A stretch of DNA of 24,742 bases from JBEIFW01 sp044370695. GTDB taxonomy: Bacteria > Actinomycetota > Acidimicrobiia > Acidimicrobiales > Ilumatobacteraceae. The number at the start of each line of letters is the position of its first letter. The first letter of the stretch is position 1. The notes below the pieces were generated by a model. It worked only from the letters and a program-made list of their open reading frames with translations, did no database searches and was not told the DNA's origin. A program made the translations under genes and the position numbers. Of the stretch, positions 7,557-15,009 are shown piece after piece. The stretch lies in assembly GCA_044370695.1 (NCBI GenBank), contig JBILVB010000041.1, forward strand, positions 1 through 24,742, written 5' to 3'.

Positions 7557-8387
7557 ATGGCCTCGAAAATCTCGTACGCCCAGCAGGGCGAGGACATCGT
7601 GCTGTGGCGTGCGCTCGGAGGCCGGGGCGCCGGGACCTACATCGACGTCGGTGCCCACCACCCGGTGGGGAGCAGCGTCACCAAGATCTTCTACAACGCC
7701 GGCTGGCGCGGCGTGAACATCGAACCGATCGCCTCGATGATGCCGTTGTTCGTCGAGGATCGGCCCCGCGACGTCAACCTCGCCGTGGGCATCTCTGACG
7801 TCACCGGTGAGATGGTGTTCTACGACGTGGTCGCCGACCAGCAACGGTCGACGTTCTCCCCGGAGTTCGCCGAGATGTACCGCCGTGAGGGGTATGAGGT
7901 CGTCGAGCACCTGATCCCGGTCATCCGTCTCGACCAGGTGTATGCGCAACATGTTCACGGGGAGGTCGACTTCCTGAAGGTCGACGCCGAAGGCCATGAG
8001 GAGGCGGTGCTCCGCTCGCTCGACCTCAGCCGCCACCGGCCCCGGGTCGTGCTCGCCGAGGGCGCGCTGGGGTCGGCCAACGGATGGATCTCACTGCTGA
8101 CGGGCGCCGGGTATCGGCGCTCGTTGTTCGACGGACTGAATCATTTCTTCGTCGCCGAGGAACACTGGGACGAACTCTCGGGTCCGCTGTCGTACCCGGC
8201 CTGCTCGCTCGACGACTTCGAGACGTACGACCACCTGCTCGTGTTGAACGCCTTGCGGGCCGAGAACGAAGCGTTGCGCATCCAGAACGAGCAGTTGCGG
8301 CGAAACGCCGACGAGGCAGCACGCATCGCAGGTCGCTCTGCGGGGCGCCGGCTGGTGGCGCGTGTGCAGCGCTGGCGGCATCGCTAG
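7557..8387 (+). CDS. FkbM family methyltransferase with C-terminal coiled coil
   Basis: A 276-residue protein. The SAM-binding core has motif I TYIDVGAHHPVGSS (27-40), an acidic IEP (55-57) at the end of strand 2, and DFLKVDAEGHE (138-148), which is diagnostic of the FkbM family of O-methyltransferases. Residues about 227-257 (LRAENEALRIQNEQLRR and flanks) show heptad leucine/alanine spacing and should form a short coiled coil, followed by a strongly basic tail ending QRWRHR. FkbM enzymes methylate sugar or polyketide hydroxyls; a glycan target is likely from context. ATG 7557 is preferred; GTG 7551 in the same frame is nearer to the AGGGAG site and remains possible. The gene is alone on its strand and converges on a second, different FkbM gene. 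The stop codon falls in a 12-base tandem repeat. Confidence 0.85.
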   Translation: MASKISYAQQGEDIVLWRALGGRGAGTYIDVGAHHPVGSSVTKIFYNAGWRGVNIEPIASMMPLFVEDRPRDVNLAVGISDVTGEMVFYDVVADQQRSTFSPEFAEMYRREGYEVVEHLIPVIRLDQVYAQHVHGEVDFLKVDAEGHEEAVLRSLDLSRHRPRVVLAEGALGSANGWISLLTGAGYRRSLFDGLNHFFVAEEHWDELSGPLSYPACSLDDFETYDHLLVLNALRAENEALRIQNEQLRRNADEAARIAGRSAGRRLVARVQRWRHR

Positions 8388-8403
8388 CGGCATCGCTAGC
8401 GGC
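8375..8403. repeat. 12-bp tandem repeat spanning the stop codon, with small hairpin potential
   Basis: GCGGCATCGCTA occurs twice head to tail (8375-8386 and 8387-8398), followed by the first five bases of a third copy. The TAG stop at 8385-8387 is therefore repeated in frame at 8397-8399. The two GCTAGC palindromes (8383-8388, 8395-8400) can pair across a six-base loop, extended by one C-G pair. This lies between two convergent genes and might act as a weak bidirectional terminator, but it has no T-tract. Confidence 0.6.
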
Positions 8404-8412
8404 TCGGTGCGG

Positions 8413-9246
8413 TCAGCGCCGTCGTAGCACCAGGTTGACCTGCCCGTAGGGGCCTGCTGACGTGGTGGCGGCGAGGATCGCGTTGTCGTCCAGCGGTGCC
8501 AGGTGGGAGCCGACCTGGGTCACGATCTCGAAACCGGCGCGCCGGTAGCCATCGAGCACCTCGAGCGGATGCCGACCGCGCTCGGTCAGGGCGTGCGGCC
8601 AGAACTCCGCAACGATGACGATCCCGGGTGAACGCGAGAGGATCCCGGTCATCCCCCACAGCACCTCGGGCTCACTGCCCTGCACGTCGATCTTCACCAC
8701 GTCGAACGATCCGGTCGGGAACAGTTCGTCGGCGCTCGCAGCCGGTGCTACGAGCGGGCTCCTGGTGCCGACGAGTTGGTCCATCCGGCTGCGAGTGTCC
8801 CCCGGATTCGTCACCGAGGTCGACAACACCGCAGCCCGGCCCCCGTCGGACAGCGCCAGGGGCCAGATCCGGGCCGGCACCCCGCGGTACCAGAGGTTGA
8901 ATCGCAGCAGTTCCAGGTTCGCCGGGAGCGGCTCGATCGCGTCGACCGTGACCTGCGGGGCCGCGGCGGCGGCCAGCAGGCTGAAGTACCCGATGTTGGC
9001 GCCGACGTCGAGGAAGCGGCAGCCCGGCCGGATGAGCGATCGCAGGAGCTGACCCTCTTCGGGCTCCCATGCGCCGGTGGAGCGGACATGGGGCCGGATG
9101 ACGTCGTCGCTGCCGCGGAACCACATCGGCCCGACATCCGTGTCGAGGCATTCGAACTCGTCGCACGCAAGGGCGGGCGGGATACTCGGTACGGTGGCCA
9201 GCGGCGCGGCCTCAGGCTGCCGGGGAAGGAACCTTCTGGTCCACAT
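8413..9246 (-). CDS. FkbM family methyltransferase
   Basis: A 277-residue protein with a complete FkbM-type SAM-dependent methyltransferase fold: CRFLDVGANIGYFSLL (76-91, motif I), DAIEPLPANLELLRFN (102-117), and FDVVKIDVQGSEPEVL (181-196), the family signature. It probably methylates a hydroxyl of the glycan made by this cluster. It is the last gene of the minus operon that begins at 14959 and its start overlaps the preceding acyltransferase gene by 35 bases; the ATG at 9246 has GGAG eight bases upstream. Unlike the opposing FkbM protein it has no C-terminal coiled coil and a longer N-terminal region (about 75 residues) before motif I. The two FkbM proteins differ clearly in sequence, so they are unlikely to be a recent duplication. 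Confidence 0.86.
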   Translation of the reverse strand: MWTRRFLPRQPEAAPLATVPSIPPALACDEFECLDTDVGPMWFRGSDDVIRPHVRSTGAWEPEEGQLLRSLIRPGCRFLDVGANIGYFSLLAAAAAPQVTVDAIEPLPANLELLRFNLWYRGVPARIWPLALSDGGRAAVLSTSVTNPGDTRSRMDQLVGTRSPLVAPAASADELFPTGSFDVVKIDVQGSEPEVLWGMTGILSRSPGIVIVAEFWPHALTERGRHPLEVLDGYRRAGFEIVTQVGSHLAPLDDNAILAATTSAGPYGQVNLVLRRR

Positions 9247-10435
9247 CTGTTGTGCTCCGGGAGTTCTTGCGGGCGAGGATCCGACGGGTCAATCGCCGGG
9301 CCGCGTCCTGGGCGGGGCGCTCGACGCAGACGTAACTGATGTGGGCGAACAGCAGCGACAGCGCCACGATCACCGCCAATTTCAGGCCGATCATCGAGGT
9401 GTCCGGTGCGTTGACCAGCGGGCCACGGCCGTAGAGGGCCAGCACGATGGGGAAGTGCCACAGGTACAACCCGTAACTGCGCTCCCCGACCCAGACGCCG
9501 ATGCGGTCGAACGGACTCGTGATGCCCTTGTGCAGCGGGACGGCAGCGACGAGCAGGGCTGGCAGAAACAGCGCCGCCATCACGTAGTGGAACGACGAGA
9601 ACCAGATCCAGTGGGTGTAGAACGACGAGCGTTCGACATAGACGAGGAACAGGGCGGGCGGCACGAGAAGTCCGAGCAGGACCGGGATCGTCGGGCGGGG
9701 GAGCCGTGACATCAACCCCTCGAGCCGCCCGCTGGCCAGAAGCCACTTGAGCCCGATCCCGAGCCCGAAGATCGTGACGTAACCGACGAACTGCTGAGCG
9801 ATGAACAGCCGGGCCACCGCCTCGTTGATGATGCGGTCCTCCCCGAAATAGAAGGTGGTCAGACCGTCGCCGGCAAGCCCGATCCACAGCCGCCAGCCGA
9901 CGCCGATCGCCATCAGGGCGACGAAGGCAACCCGTGGCGCCTTGGCGAAGAGCAGGGCCATCGCCGGCATGGCCACGTACAGGACCATCTCGATGGTCAG
10001 CGTCCACAGCGCCCCGTTGACGCCGAAACTGCTGGAGGTTTCGGGCCGGAGGTAGTGGGCGAACGTCAGATTCGACAGCAGTTGCTCGAGGCCCTGGCGG
10101 GTCCACAACGATCCGGCCGGGGCGAAGAACAGCATCAGCAGGATCAGGTTGACGTAGTAGGCGGGGACGATGCGGAAGAACCGGCGCACGTAGAACACCG
10201 ACAGCGGTCGTTCGGCGGCCGGCTTCCAGAAGTAGTCCGCCAGGAGGAAGCCCGAAAGGAGGAAGAAGAGATTGACGCCGTAAGCGCCGAATCCTTCGAT
10301 GACCCAGTAACCCGTGAATCGCGGTTGGTGTGACAGCGACCAGCAGTGATGTACGAGCACGGCAAAGGCGGCGATGCCGCGAAGCATCTCGATCCCGGGG
10401 AGCCAGCCCGGCCGTGCTGCGGCCGGGTCAGACAC
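9212..10435 (-). CDS. Acyltransferase-3 family membrane protein (OafA-like, no SGNH domain)
   Basis: A 407-residue integral membrane protein containing only the acyltransferase-3 unit, about ten hydrophobic segments. Family marks: GIEMLRGIAAFAVLVHH (14-30) with the conserved histidine, VNLFFLLSGFLLADYF (54-69), VRRFFRIVPAYYV (83-95), GALWTLTIEMVLYVAMP (141-157) with the conserved glutamate at 149, RSYGLYLWHFPI (319-330) and SYVCVERP (367-374). Such proteins O-acetylate or otherwise acylate surface glycans or lipid-linked precursors. GTG 10435 is chosen because the family N-terminus starts within 15 residues of it and because it overlaps the upstream gene stop by eight bases, as elsewhere in this operon; the much longer frame upstream is Ser/Arg-rich antisense-like sequence. 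The C-terminal 30 residues are basic and polar. Donor and target are unknown. Confidence 0.85.
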   Translation of the reverse strand: MSDPAAARPGWLPGIEMLRGIAAFAVLVHHCWSLSHQPRFTGYWVIEGFGAYGVNLFFLLSGFLLADYFWKPAAERPLSVFYVRRFFRIVPAYYVNLILLMLFFAPAGSLWTRQGLEQLLSNLTFAHYLRPETSSSFGVNGALWTLTIEMVLYVAMPAMALLFAKAPRVAFVALMAIGVGWRLWIGLAGDGLTTFYFGEDRIINEAVARLFIAQQFVGYVTIFGLGIGLKWLLASGRLEGLMSRLPRPTIPVLLGLLVPPALFLVYVERSSFYTHWIWFSSFHYVMAALFLPALLVAAVPLHKGITSPFDRIGVWVGERSYGLYLWHFPIVLALYGRGPLVNAPDTSMIGLKLAVIVALSLLFAHISYVCVERPAQDAARRLTRRILARKNSRSTTDVDQKVPSPAA

Positions 10436-11576
10436 GGGTCGGGTAGTTGCGGCGGCGCTGGACGCGTTCGAGGCCGAAGCCCCCGGCAACACGGTCGGCG
10501 ACCGTGTTGCGCTCGAGAAGGTTGACCGCGGTCGGTGGCCCGCCGAACTCCTCGTGGAGGACTGCGGCGACATCGAGGCCGACATCACCGAGCGTCCAGG
10601 AGAACCCGAGGAACGAGGCACGCACGATCGGCCGGGCATCGGGTGCGACGAGGCACTGGACCCGGGCGCTGCGGGCGGCGGACGCCAGCCAACCCACCTC
10701 GACGTCGTAGCCGAACTGGCGGCCACCGGCCCGCACGATGGCGCGGATCGCGCCCTGGTGAGCCTCCTCGAGTACGCCCGAGGCGACGAACGCACCCACC
10801 TGCGACCGGAACAGCGGATACCGAAGGTCGATGACCGCTTCGTTCTCGGGCACGGTCGAGTGCCCACCGGCCACCAGACCGGCGGCCAGGGTGGAACCGC
10901 GACCGGCGTGGTACACGAACGCGGCCGGGGCCAACGTGATGCGGTAGCCGGTGGCCAGGCTCCGCAGGCTCCAGTCGGTCTCCTCGCAGTAGCCCCGCCC
11001 GTAGATCGTGTCCATCACCCCGACGCGGTGCAGCACCGCCGTGGGGATGAGGATCGCGAACGAGATCCCGGCCGGGATGTCGATCGCCGTGCCGGAGTAC
11101 CAACCCGCCAGCGTGGCGCTGACCCAGTCGACGACGTTCTGGTCGGCGAGGTACGAGTCGGGGTCGACGTTCGGCAAGGAGTAGACCGACACGTTGTTCG
11201 ACCATGCGGTGACCGAACCGATGCGCTCGTCGCTCGCCAGCGCCCGCAGCATCTCGTCGACGAGGTTGGCGGGGAAGATCACGTCCGAGTTCGCGATGAT
11301 GACGTGGTCGTAGCCCTCTTCGAGGGCGTACAGCAGTCCCAGGTTGACGTTGCGGACGATGCCGAGGTTGCGAGGCGACCGGTAGTGCATCACGCCGAGC
11401 CCGCCGCAGACGCCGGCCAACCACTCGCTGAAGCCAGGCTCGGGGCTGCAGTCGTCGAGCGCAAGGACGTCGACGTCGGCGGATGCCGTGGACACCCGCC
11501 GAGCCGACTCCAGGGCTCGTCCGACGAAGCTGCGGCCGTTGTAGACCGTGACGGCGAGCAGGACTTTCGGCTTCAC
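10428..11576 (-). CDS. GT2 family glycosyltransferase
   Basis: A 382-residue soluble glycosyltransferase. The GT-A domain spans about 1-240: VLLAVTVYNGRSFVGRAL (5-22), LALDDCSPEP (38-47), RNLGIVRNVNLGL (69-81), IIANSDVIFP (93-102, where NSD stands at the D-x-D position), TAWSNNVSVYSLPN (123-136), a motif common in this GT2 branch, and GYCEETDWSLRSLATGYR (195-212), which supplies the catalytic acidic residue near E198/E199. The last 140 residues have no domain that I recognise. GTG 11576 overlaps the stop of the preceding coiled-coil gene as GTGA. The N-terminal half of the neighbouring 646-residue protein resembles this protein in a degenerate form. Sugar donor cannot be inferred. Confidence 0.86.
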   Translation of the reverse strand: MKPKVLLAVTVYNGRSFVGRALESARRVSTASADVDVLALDDCSPEPGFSEWLAGVCGGLGVMHYRSPRNLGIVRNVNLGLLYALEEGYDHVIIANSDVIFPANLVDEMLRALASDERIGSVTAWSNNVSVYSLPNVDPDSYLADQNVVDWVSATLAGWYSGTAIDIPAGISFAILIPTAVLHRVGVMDTIYGRGYCEETDWSLRSLATGYRITLAPAAFVYHAGRGSTLAAGLVAGGHSTVPENEAVIDLRYPLFRSQVGAFVASGVLEEAHQGAIRAIVRAGGRQFGYDVEVGWLASAARSARVQCLVAPDARPIVRASFLGFSWTLGDVGLDVAAVLHEEFGGPPTAVNLLERNTVADRVAGGFGLERVQRRRNYPTRV

Positions 11577-11911
11577 CGCGCTCGGACCCGTCGGGCGATC
11601 ATCCCCGCAACGCGCACGACGCGAAAAGCCGTGGAAGAGCGGATGCTGTCGAGCTGGCTGCGCAGCGCTGCGTTCTCGCTGCGCTCGTGGTCGACGGCGA
11701 TCCGCAGCTGCTCGGCGTGCGTGCGGGTGTGGCGCAGCTCCTCGTTGAGCGAGGTGAGCCGGCGCGTGAGGTCGAGCACGCGCGCATTGGCGACCTCGAA
11801 GTCGATGAGCGCCTGGTTCAAGGACAACTCGTCGAGGCGGGCGACATACGCGTCGGCCACCTCGGTCGCCGTCACCGTTTCCTCGGAGGCCTTCGCCACC
11901 ATCGCCTCCAT
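11573..11911 (-). CDS. Small coiled-coil protein with basic tail
   Basis: A 112-residue protein that matches no enzyme family I know. Residues about 22-92 show continuous heptad spacing (LDELSLNQALIDFEVANAR, then LDLTRRLTSLNEELRHTR, then HERSENAALRSQL), predicting one long coiled coil of roughly 70 residues. The end, SIRSSTAFRVVRVAGMIARRVRAR, is basic and amphipathic; an S-S/T-x-x-W/F-R motif followed by a basic stretch is often seen after coiled coils in glycan-cluster proteins. It sits between two glycosyltransferase genes, 34 bases after one stop and with a GTGA overlap to the next, so it is translated as part of the operon. The ATG at 11911 is the first sensible start; ATG 11902 is also possible. 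A role as scaffold, membrane tether or length-setting spacer is inference. Confidence 0.65.
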   Translation of the reverse strand: MEAMVAKASEETVTATEVADAYVARLDELSLNQALIDFEVANARVLDLTRRLTSLNEELRHTRTHAEQLRIAVDHERSENAALRSQLDSIRSSTAFRVVRVAGMIARRVRAR

Positions 11912-11945
11912 TCGCCGTTCGTCGTCGATGCGGGCGGCCGAGAAT

Positions 11946-13886
11946 CTACCGTCGGGCCGTCGGCAGGGCGAGGAGTGTGCGATAGGCGTCCGTGAGCCGG
12001 GCCGCCGTGTCCGACCAGCGGTAGCGGTCCCCGGCCTTTCGTTGGGCGGCGACCTGCTGGGCGGCGAGCACGGGATCGTCCACCAGTTGCGTGACGGCGT
12101 CGGCGAGCGCCGTCGGCGACCAACTGGCGGCGTGCACCGGGACGTCGCCGGCCACCTCGGCGAGCGGTCCGAATCGGACCGAAACCGTGGGTGTGCCGAA
12201 GGCTGCGGCCTCGAAGGGGACGAGGCCGAACCCCTCGGCGCCGGTGGGGTAGAGCACGACGTCCGCATGGCGCAGCAGCCAGTTGCGCTCCTCGCTCGAC
12301 ACGTCGGCCAGTGCGTGCAGCGATTGCTCGTCATCCCAGCCCGCCCGGCGGGCCTCCTCGCGGCGCGAGGACCCGCGCGGCACCGATGCCCCGACGAGCA
12401 CGAGCGCATGGGGCAGGAGGCGCTCGCGCAACACCTTCCAGGCGGCGACCGCGAGATCGCGGTTCTTGTGCGAGTAGTTGGTGCCCAGCACGAGCAGGAA
12501 CGGCCGTGCCGGCGAAAAGCCGCGTGCAGTCAGCTCCTCGGGCAGCGCGGCCGGTTCGTCGCCGCGCAGATGGTCCGTGCCGTTGGGAACCACGAACAGC
12601 CGACTCGCCTCCACCGGGAGCTTCGCGTCGAGCACGCTGCGGCGGGTGTCCTCCGAGATGACGACGAGGCCGTCGGCGCGTGCGGCACCGTCGCGCAGTT
12701 CGGCGCGGTAACGCGACCATTCGGCGCCACCACCGTGGTACGAGCCGATGGCGTAGGCGATCACGTCCTGCAGCGTGAGCACGGTACGGCTGGCGAACCG
12801 TTCCCAGTCGTCGAAGGGCAGTCGGCGGTCCGGTTGGAAGGGCCGGTGCAGCACGTCGCCGCGCTCGACGCTGGAGAAGTCCGCCGTGGGTGAGATCGTG
12901 AACGACACCTTCGGGTGTCGGAAGACGTCCTCGGCGTAGCGGTGGACGGGGCCGGGGAGCGCAACGCACACGGCCCGAACATCCTTGCGGGCCGCCAGCG
13001 CGCCGATGAGGGCGAGGGTTTGCACTTGGGTGCCCATTTCCTTGGGCCCCAGGCACGTCCCGTCGACCAGGACGCGCAATCCCCGGATCTTCGCGATGAC
13101 GGGGCCGAGTGCACACGCGGTCGCCGAGGCGTGGCCGAGGCGTTCCTCGTCGTGCACCTGGGCGAGGAACGGATGCCGAGCCGCGAGCCACTGCGCAGGA
13201 CCGTCGGTGAAGATCGGGTCGGGGACGGGGTCGGCGAGGTCCCAGGGCCGCGACACGAACACGCCGTTGTCCACGACGGTGCGAAGCCCTCGGCGCTGTG
13301 CGCGCAGGCTGAGATCGGCCAGGAAGGCGGGCGCGCCGTAGGGGCAGTCGTCGGTGATGTCGAGCCCGCCGAGCGCCGGCCCGCCCAAAACCACGACCGG
13401 ACCCGCCGCCACTGGGATCGGGAGCACCTCGGGCGCCGGCGCCCAGGTCTCGAGGCGGCGCTGAATGGCAATCTCGTCGAGGTCCTCGATCTGGTGCTGC
13501 GACTGCAGGTTGCGCCAGGGGACACTGAGGTAGCCGGCCTCGTTCGAGACGAACGAGATCGCTGCGGTGCCGGGGTGCTCGGTGACGATCGATGACGCTC
13601 GGGCGGCGAGCACCGGCGGCACCAGGCACGGTGCGACCACGACGGCGATGCTGGCGCCGAAGCGCCGATAGAGACCCCGCACCTGCGAACCCACCGGGCC
13701 GGGCTCGTGCGCTTCTGCACCGAGGGCCGTGGCGGCCGCTCGCGTGCCCGGCGAGCTCGACACGACGACGAGCGGGTGCAGGCCGCTCGCAGCCAGCGAG
13801 CGCAGGGAGAGCTCCCAGGCCTCGGTGTCGCCCTCGGCGAAGACGAGCCCGACCACCGTTCGGGCTGCGGTGCCGGTGTCGGTCAT
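11946..13886 (-). CDS. Two-domain glycosyltransferase: degenerate GT2-like N-half, GT4 C-half
   Basis: A 646-residue protein. Residues about 268-640 are a GT-B fold of family GT4: LRVLVDGTCLGPKEMGTQVQ (270-289), LVVISEDTRRSVL (407-419), LFVVPNGTDHL (430-440), PFLLVLGTNYSHKNRDLAV (462-480) and the donor-binding E-x7-E in EGFGLVPFEAAAFGTP (551-566). Residues about 10-250 retain the shape of a GT2 domain (FVSNEAGYLSVPWRN at 112-126, LADLSLRAQRRGLR at 189-202) but lack the usual DDGS and D-x-D motifs (VVVAPCLVPP, 82-91, stands at that place), so this half is probably not catalytic. The ATG at 13886 overlaps the epimerase stop as ATGA. The GT4 half likely adds mannose, glucose or rhamnose to a growing chain, as is common in this family, but the donor is unknown. 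Confidence 0.84.
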   Translation of the reverse strand: MTDTGTAARTVVGLVFAEGDTEAWELSLRSLAASGLHPLVVVSSSPGTRAAATALGAEAHEPGPVGSQVRGLYRRFGASIAVVVAPCLVPPVLAARASSIVTEHPGTAAISFVSNEAGYLSVPWRNLQSQHQIEDLDEIAIQRRLETWAPAPEVLPIPVAAGPVVVLGGPALGGLDITDDCPYGAPAFLADLSLRAQRRGLRTVVDNGVFVSRPWDLADPVPDPIFTDGPAQWLAARHPFLAQVHDEERLGHASATACALGPVIAKIRGLRVLVDGTCLGPKEMGTQVQTLALIGALAARKDVRAVCVALPGPVHRYAEDVFRHPKVSFTISPTADFSSVERGDVLHRPFQPDRRLPFDDWERFASRTVLTLQDVIAYAIGSYHGGGAEWSRYRAELRDGAARADGLVVISEDTRRSVLDAKLPVEASRLFVVPNGTDHLRGDEPAALPEELTARGFSPARPFLLVLGTNYSHKNRDLAVAAWKVLRERLLPHALVLVGASVPRGSSRREEARRAGWDDEQSLHALADVSSEERNWLLRHADVVLYPTGAEGFGLVPFEAAAFGTPTVSVRFGPLAEVAGDVPVHAASWSPTALADAVTQLVDDPVLAAQQVAAQRKAGDRYRWSDTAARLTDAYRTLLALPTARR

Positions 13887-14959
13887 CGAGCGGCCCCGAG
13901 TTCGTCCCCCACCCACGCCGTCAGCGCAGCGATCCCCCGTGCGAGGTCCCATGCGGGTGCGTAGCCGAGGTCGGCGGCCGCGTCGGCGATGTCGCACGAC
14001 GCGGCACGGACGTCGCCGTCGCGGAATCTCCCGGACACGAACGGCTCGGGGGCGCCAGCGGCGGCGGCGACGGTGCGGGCGACGTCGAGCAGGGTGCTCG
14101 GGACACCGGATCCGATGTCGAGTCGACGCACGACCTCGGGTGGCGATTCGACTGCGGCCGAGAGTGCCTGCGCCACGTCCTCGACGAAGACGAAGTCGCG
14201 CACGATGGCACCGTCCTCGTAGACCTCGATCGGTTGGCCGGCGATGGCGAGGCGTCCGAACAGGGCGAGGACGCCGGTGTAGGAGTTGGTGAGCGACTGG
14301 CCCGGGCCGTACACGTTCTGCAGGCGCAGGATCGACACCGCAGTGCCGGTAGCCGCCCCCCAGGCCGTCAGCAGGTGCTCCTGGGCCAGCTTCGTCGCGG
14401 CGTAGACGTTGGTCGGCCGGGGGGCCGTGGTTCGGGCCCGACTCGGCAGGGGCCGCCCCGGCTTCCCGTCGGGGCCGATGGCGTCCCAGCGCGCGACAAG
14501 GAGATCCTCGTGGCGGCGGCCCCCTGGATGGAACACGTTGCCGTCGCCGTCGATCCAGTCACCCTCGCCGTAGACGGCACGGGAGGAGGCGACCACCACA
14601 TGACTCGGGCGGCGCTCGCGGGCGAACAGCGCATCGAGCATCACGGTGGTGCCGAGGACGTTGACCGAGGCGTGGCGTGACGCCTGGCTGAGCGACTGCC
14701 CGGTGCCGGTCTCAGCCGCGAGGTGGACCACCACGTCGGGCTCGACGAGGTTGAGCACGGCGTGCCACGCCGTCGGCGACGTGACGTCGACCGGCAGCAA
14801 TTCGACCTCGGCGGGCAGCAGCGCAGGGCGCCCGGCCGCTGCGTGGACCTGGGGATGGAGCGAGTCGAGCGCCACGACCCGGTGGCCGGACCGCAGCAGG
14901 TGTGGGGCCAGCGTGCAGCCGATGAAGCCGGCGCCTCCGGTGACGAGGACGGTTTTCAT
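13883..14959 (-). CDS. NAD-dependent sugar epimerase (extended SDR), dTDP-L-rhamnose 4-epimerase-like
   Basis: A 358-residue extended short-chain dehydrogenase. It has the Rossmann motif TGGAGFIG (7-14), HLAAETGTGQS (79-89), VVASSRAVYGEGD (122-134) and the catalytic Y186-x-x-x-K190 in NVYAATK, plus LRLQNVYGPGQSLTN (211-225) and DFVFVEDVAQAL. The insertion between the serine and tyrosine motifs (about 134-182) and the LQNVYGPGQSL-YTGVLALF phrase recall dTDP-L-rhamnose 4-epimerases (dTDP-6-deoxy-talose formation); those usually carry cysteine pairs in this insertion, which are missing here. It therefore most likely makes a nucleotide-linked deoxy or 4-epimeric sugar, but UDP-glucose-type substrates are not excluded. 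ATG 14959 is unambiguous. It is the first gene of the operon and diverges from the ABC transporter genes. Confidence 0.82.
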   Translation of the reverse strand: MKTVLVTGGAGFIGCTLAPHLLRSGHRVVALDSLHPQVHAAAGRPALLPAEVELLPVDVTSPTAWHAVLNLVEPDVVVHLAAETGTGQSLSQASRHASVNVLGTTVMLDALFARERRPSHVVVASSRAVYGEGDWIDGDGNVFHPGGRRHEDLLVARWDAIGPDGKPGRPLPSRARTTAPRPTNVYAATKLAQEHLLTAWGAATGTAVSILRLQNVYGPGQSLTNSYTGVLALFGRLAIAGQPIEVYEDGAIVRDFVFVEDVAQALSAAVESPPEVVRRLDIGSGVPSTLLDVARTVAAAAGAPEPFVSGRFRDGDVRAASCDIADAAADLGYAPAWDLARGIAALTAWVGDELGAAR

Positions 14960-15009
14960 GCTCGGGCGAGGCTAGCAGTGGCCCCCTCGGGACGGCCGGG
15001 CCCCGGACC
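14960..15009. promoter_or_regulatory. Divergent gap between epimerase and ABC-transporter operons
   Basis: About 50 bases (110 if the permease starts at 15070) lie between two divergent operons of five or six genes each, so two promoters are expected here or within the gene ends. The sequence is G/C-rich and I see no recognisable promoter boxes. Confidence 0.35.

Noticed and set aside
10374..12893. An 839-codon open frame on the plus strand.
   Set aside because: It lies antisense to four genes with clear domains (acyltransferase, GT2, coiled coil, GT4). Its translation is Arg/Asp/Gly-rich without any motif; long antisense frames are expected at this GC content.
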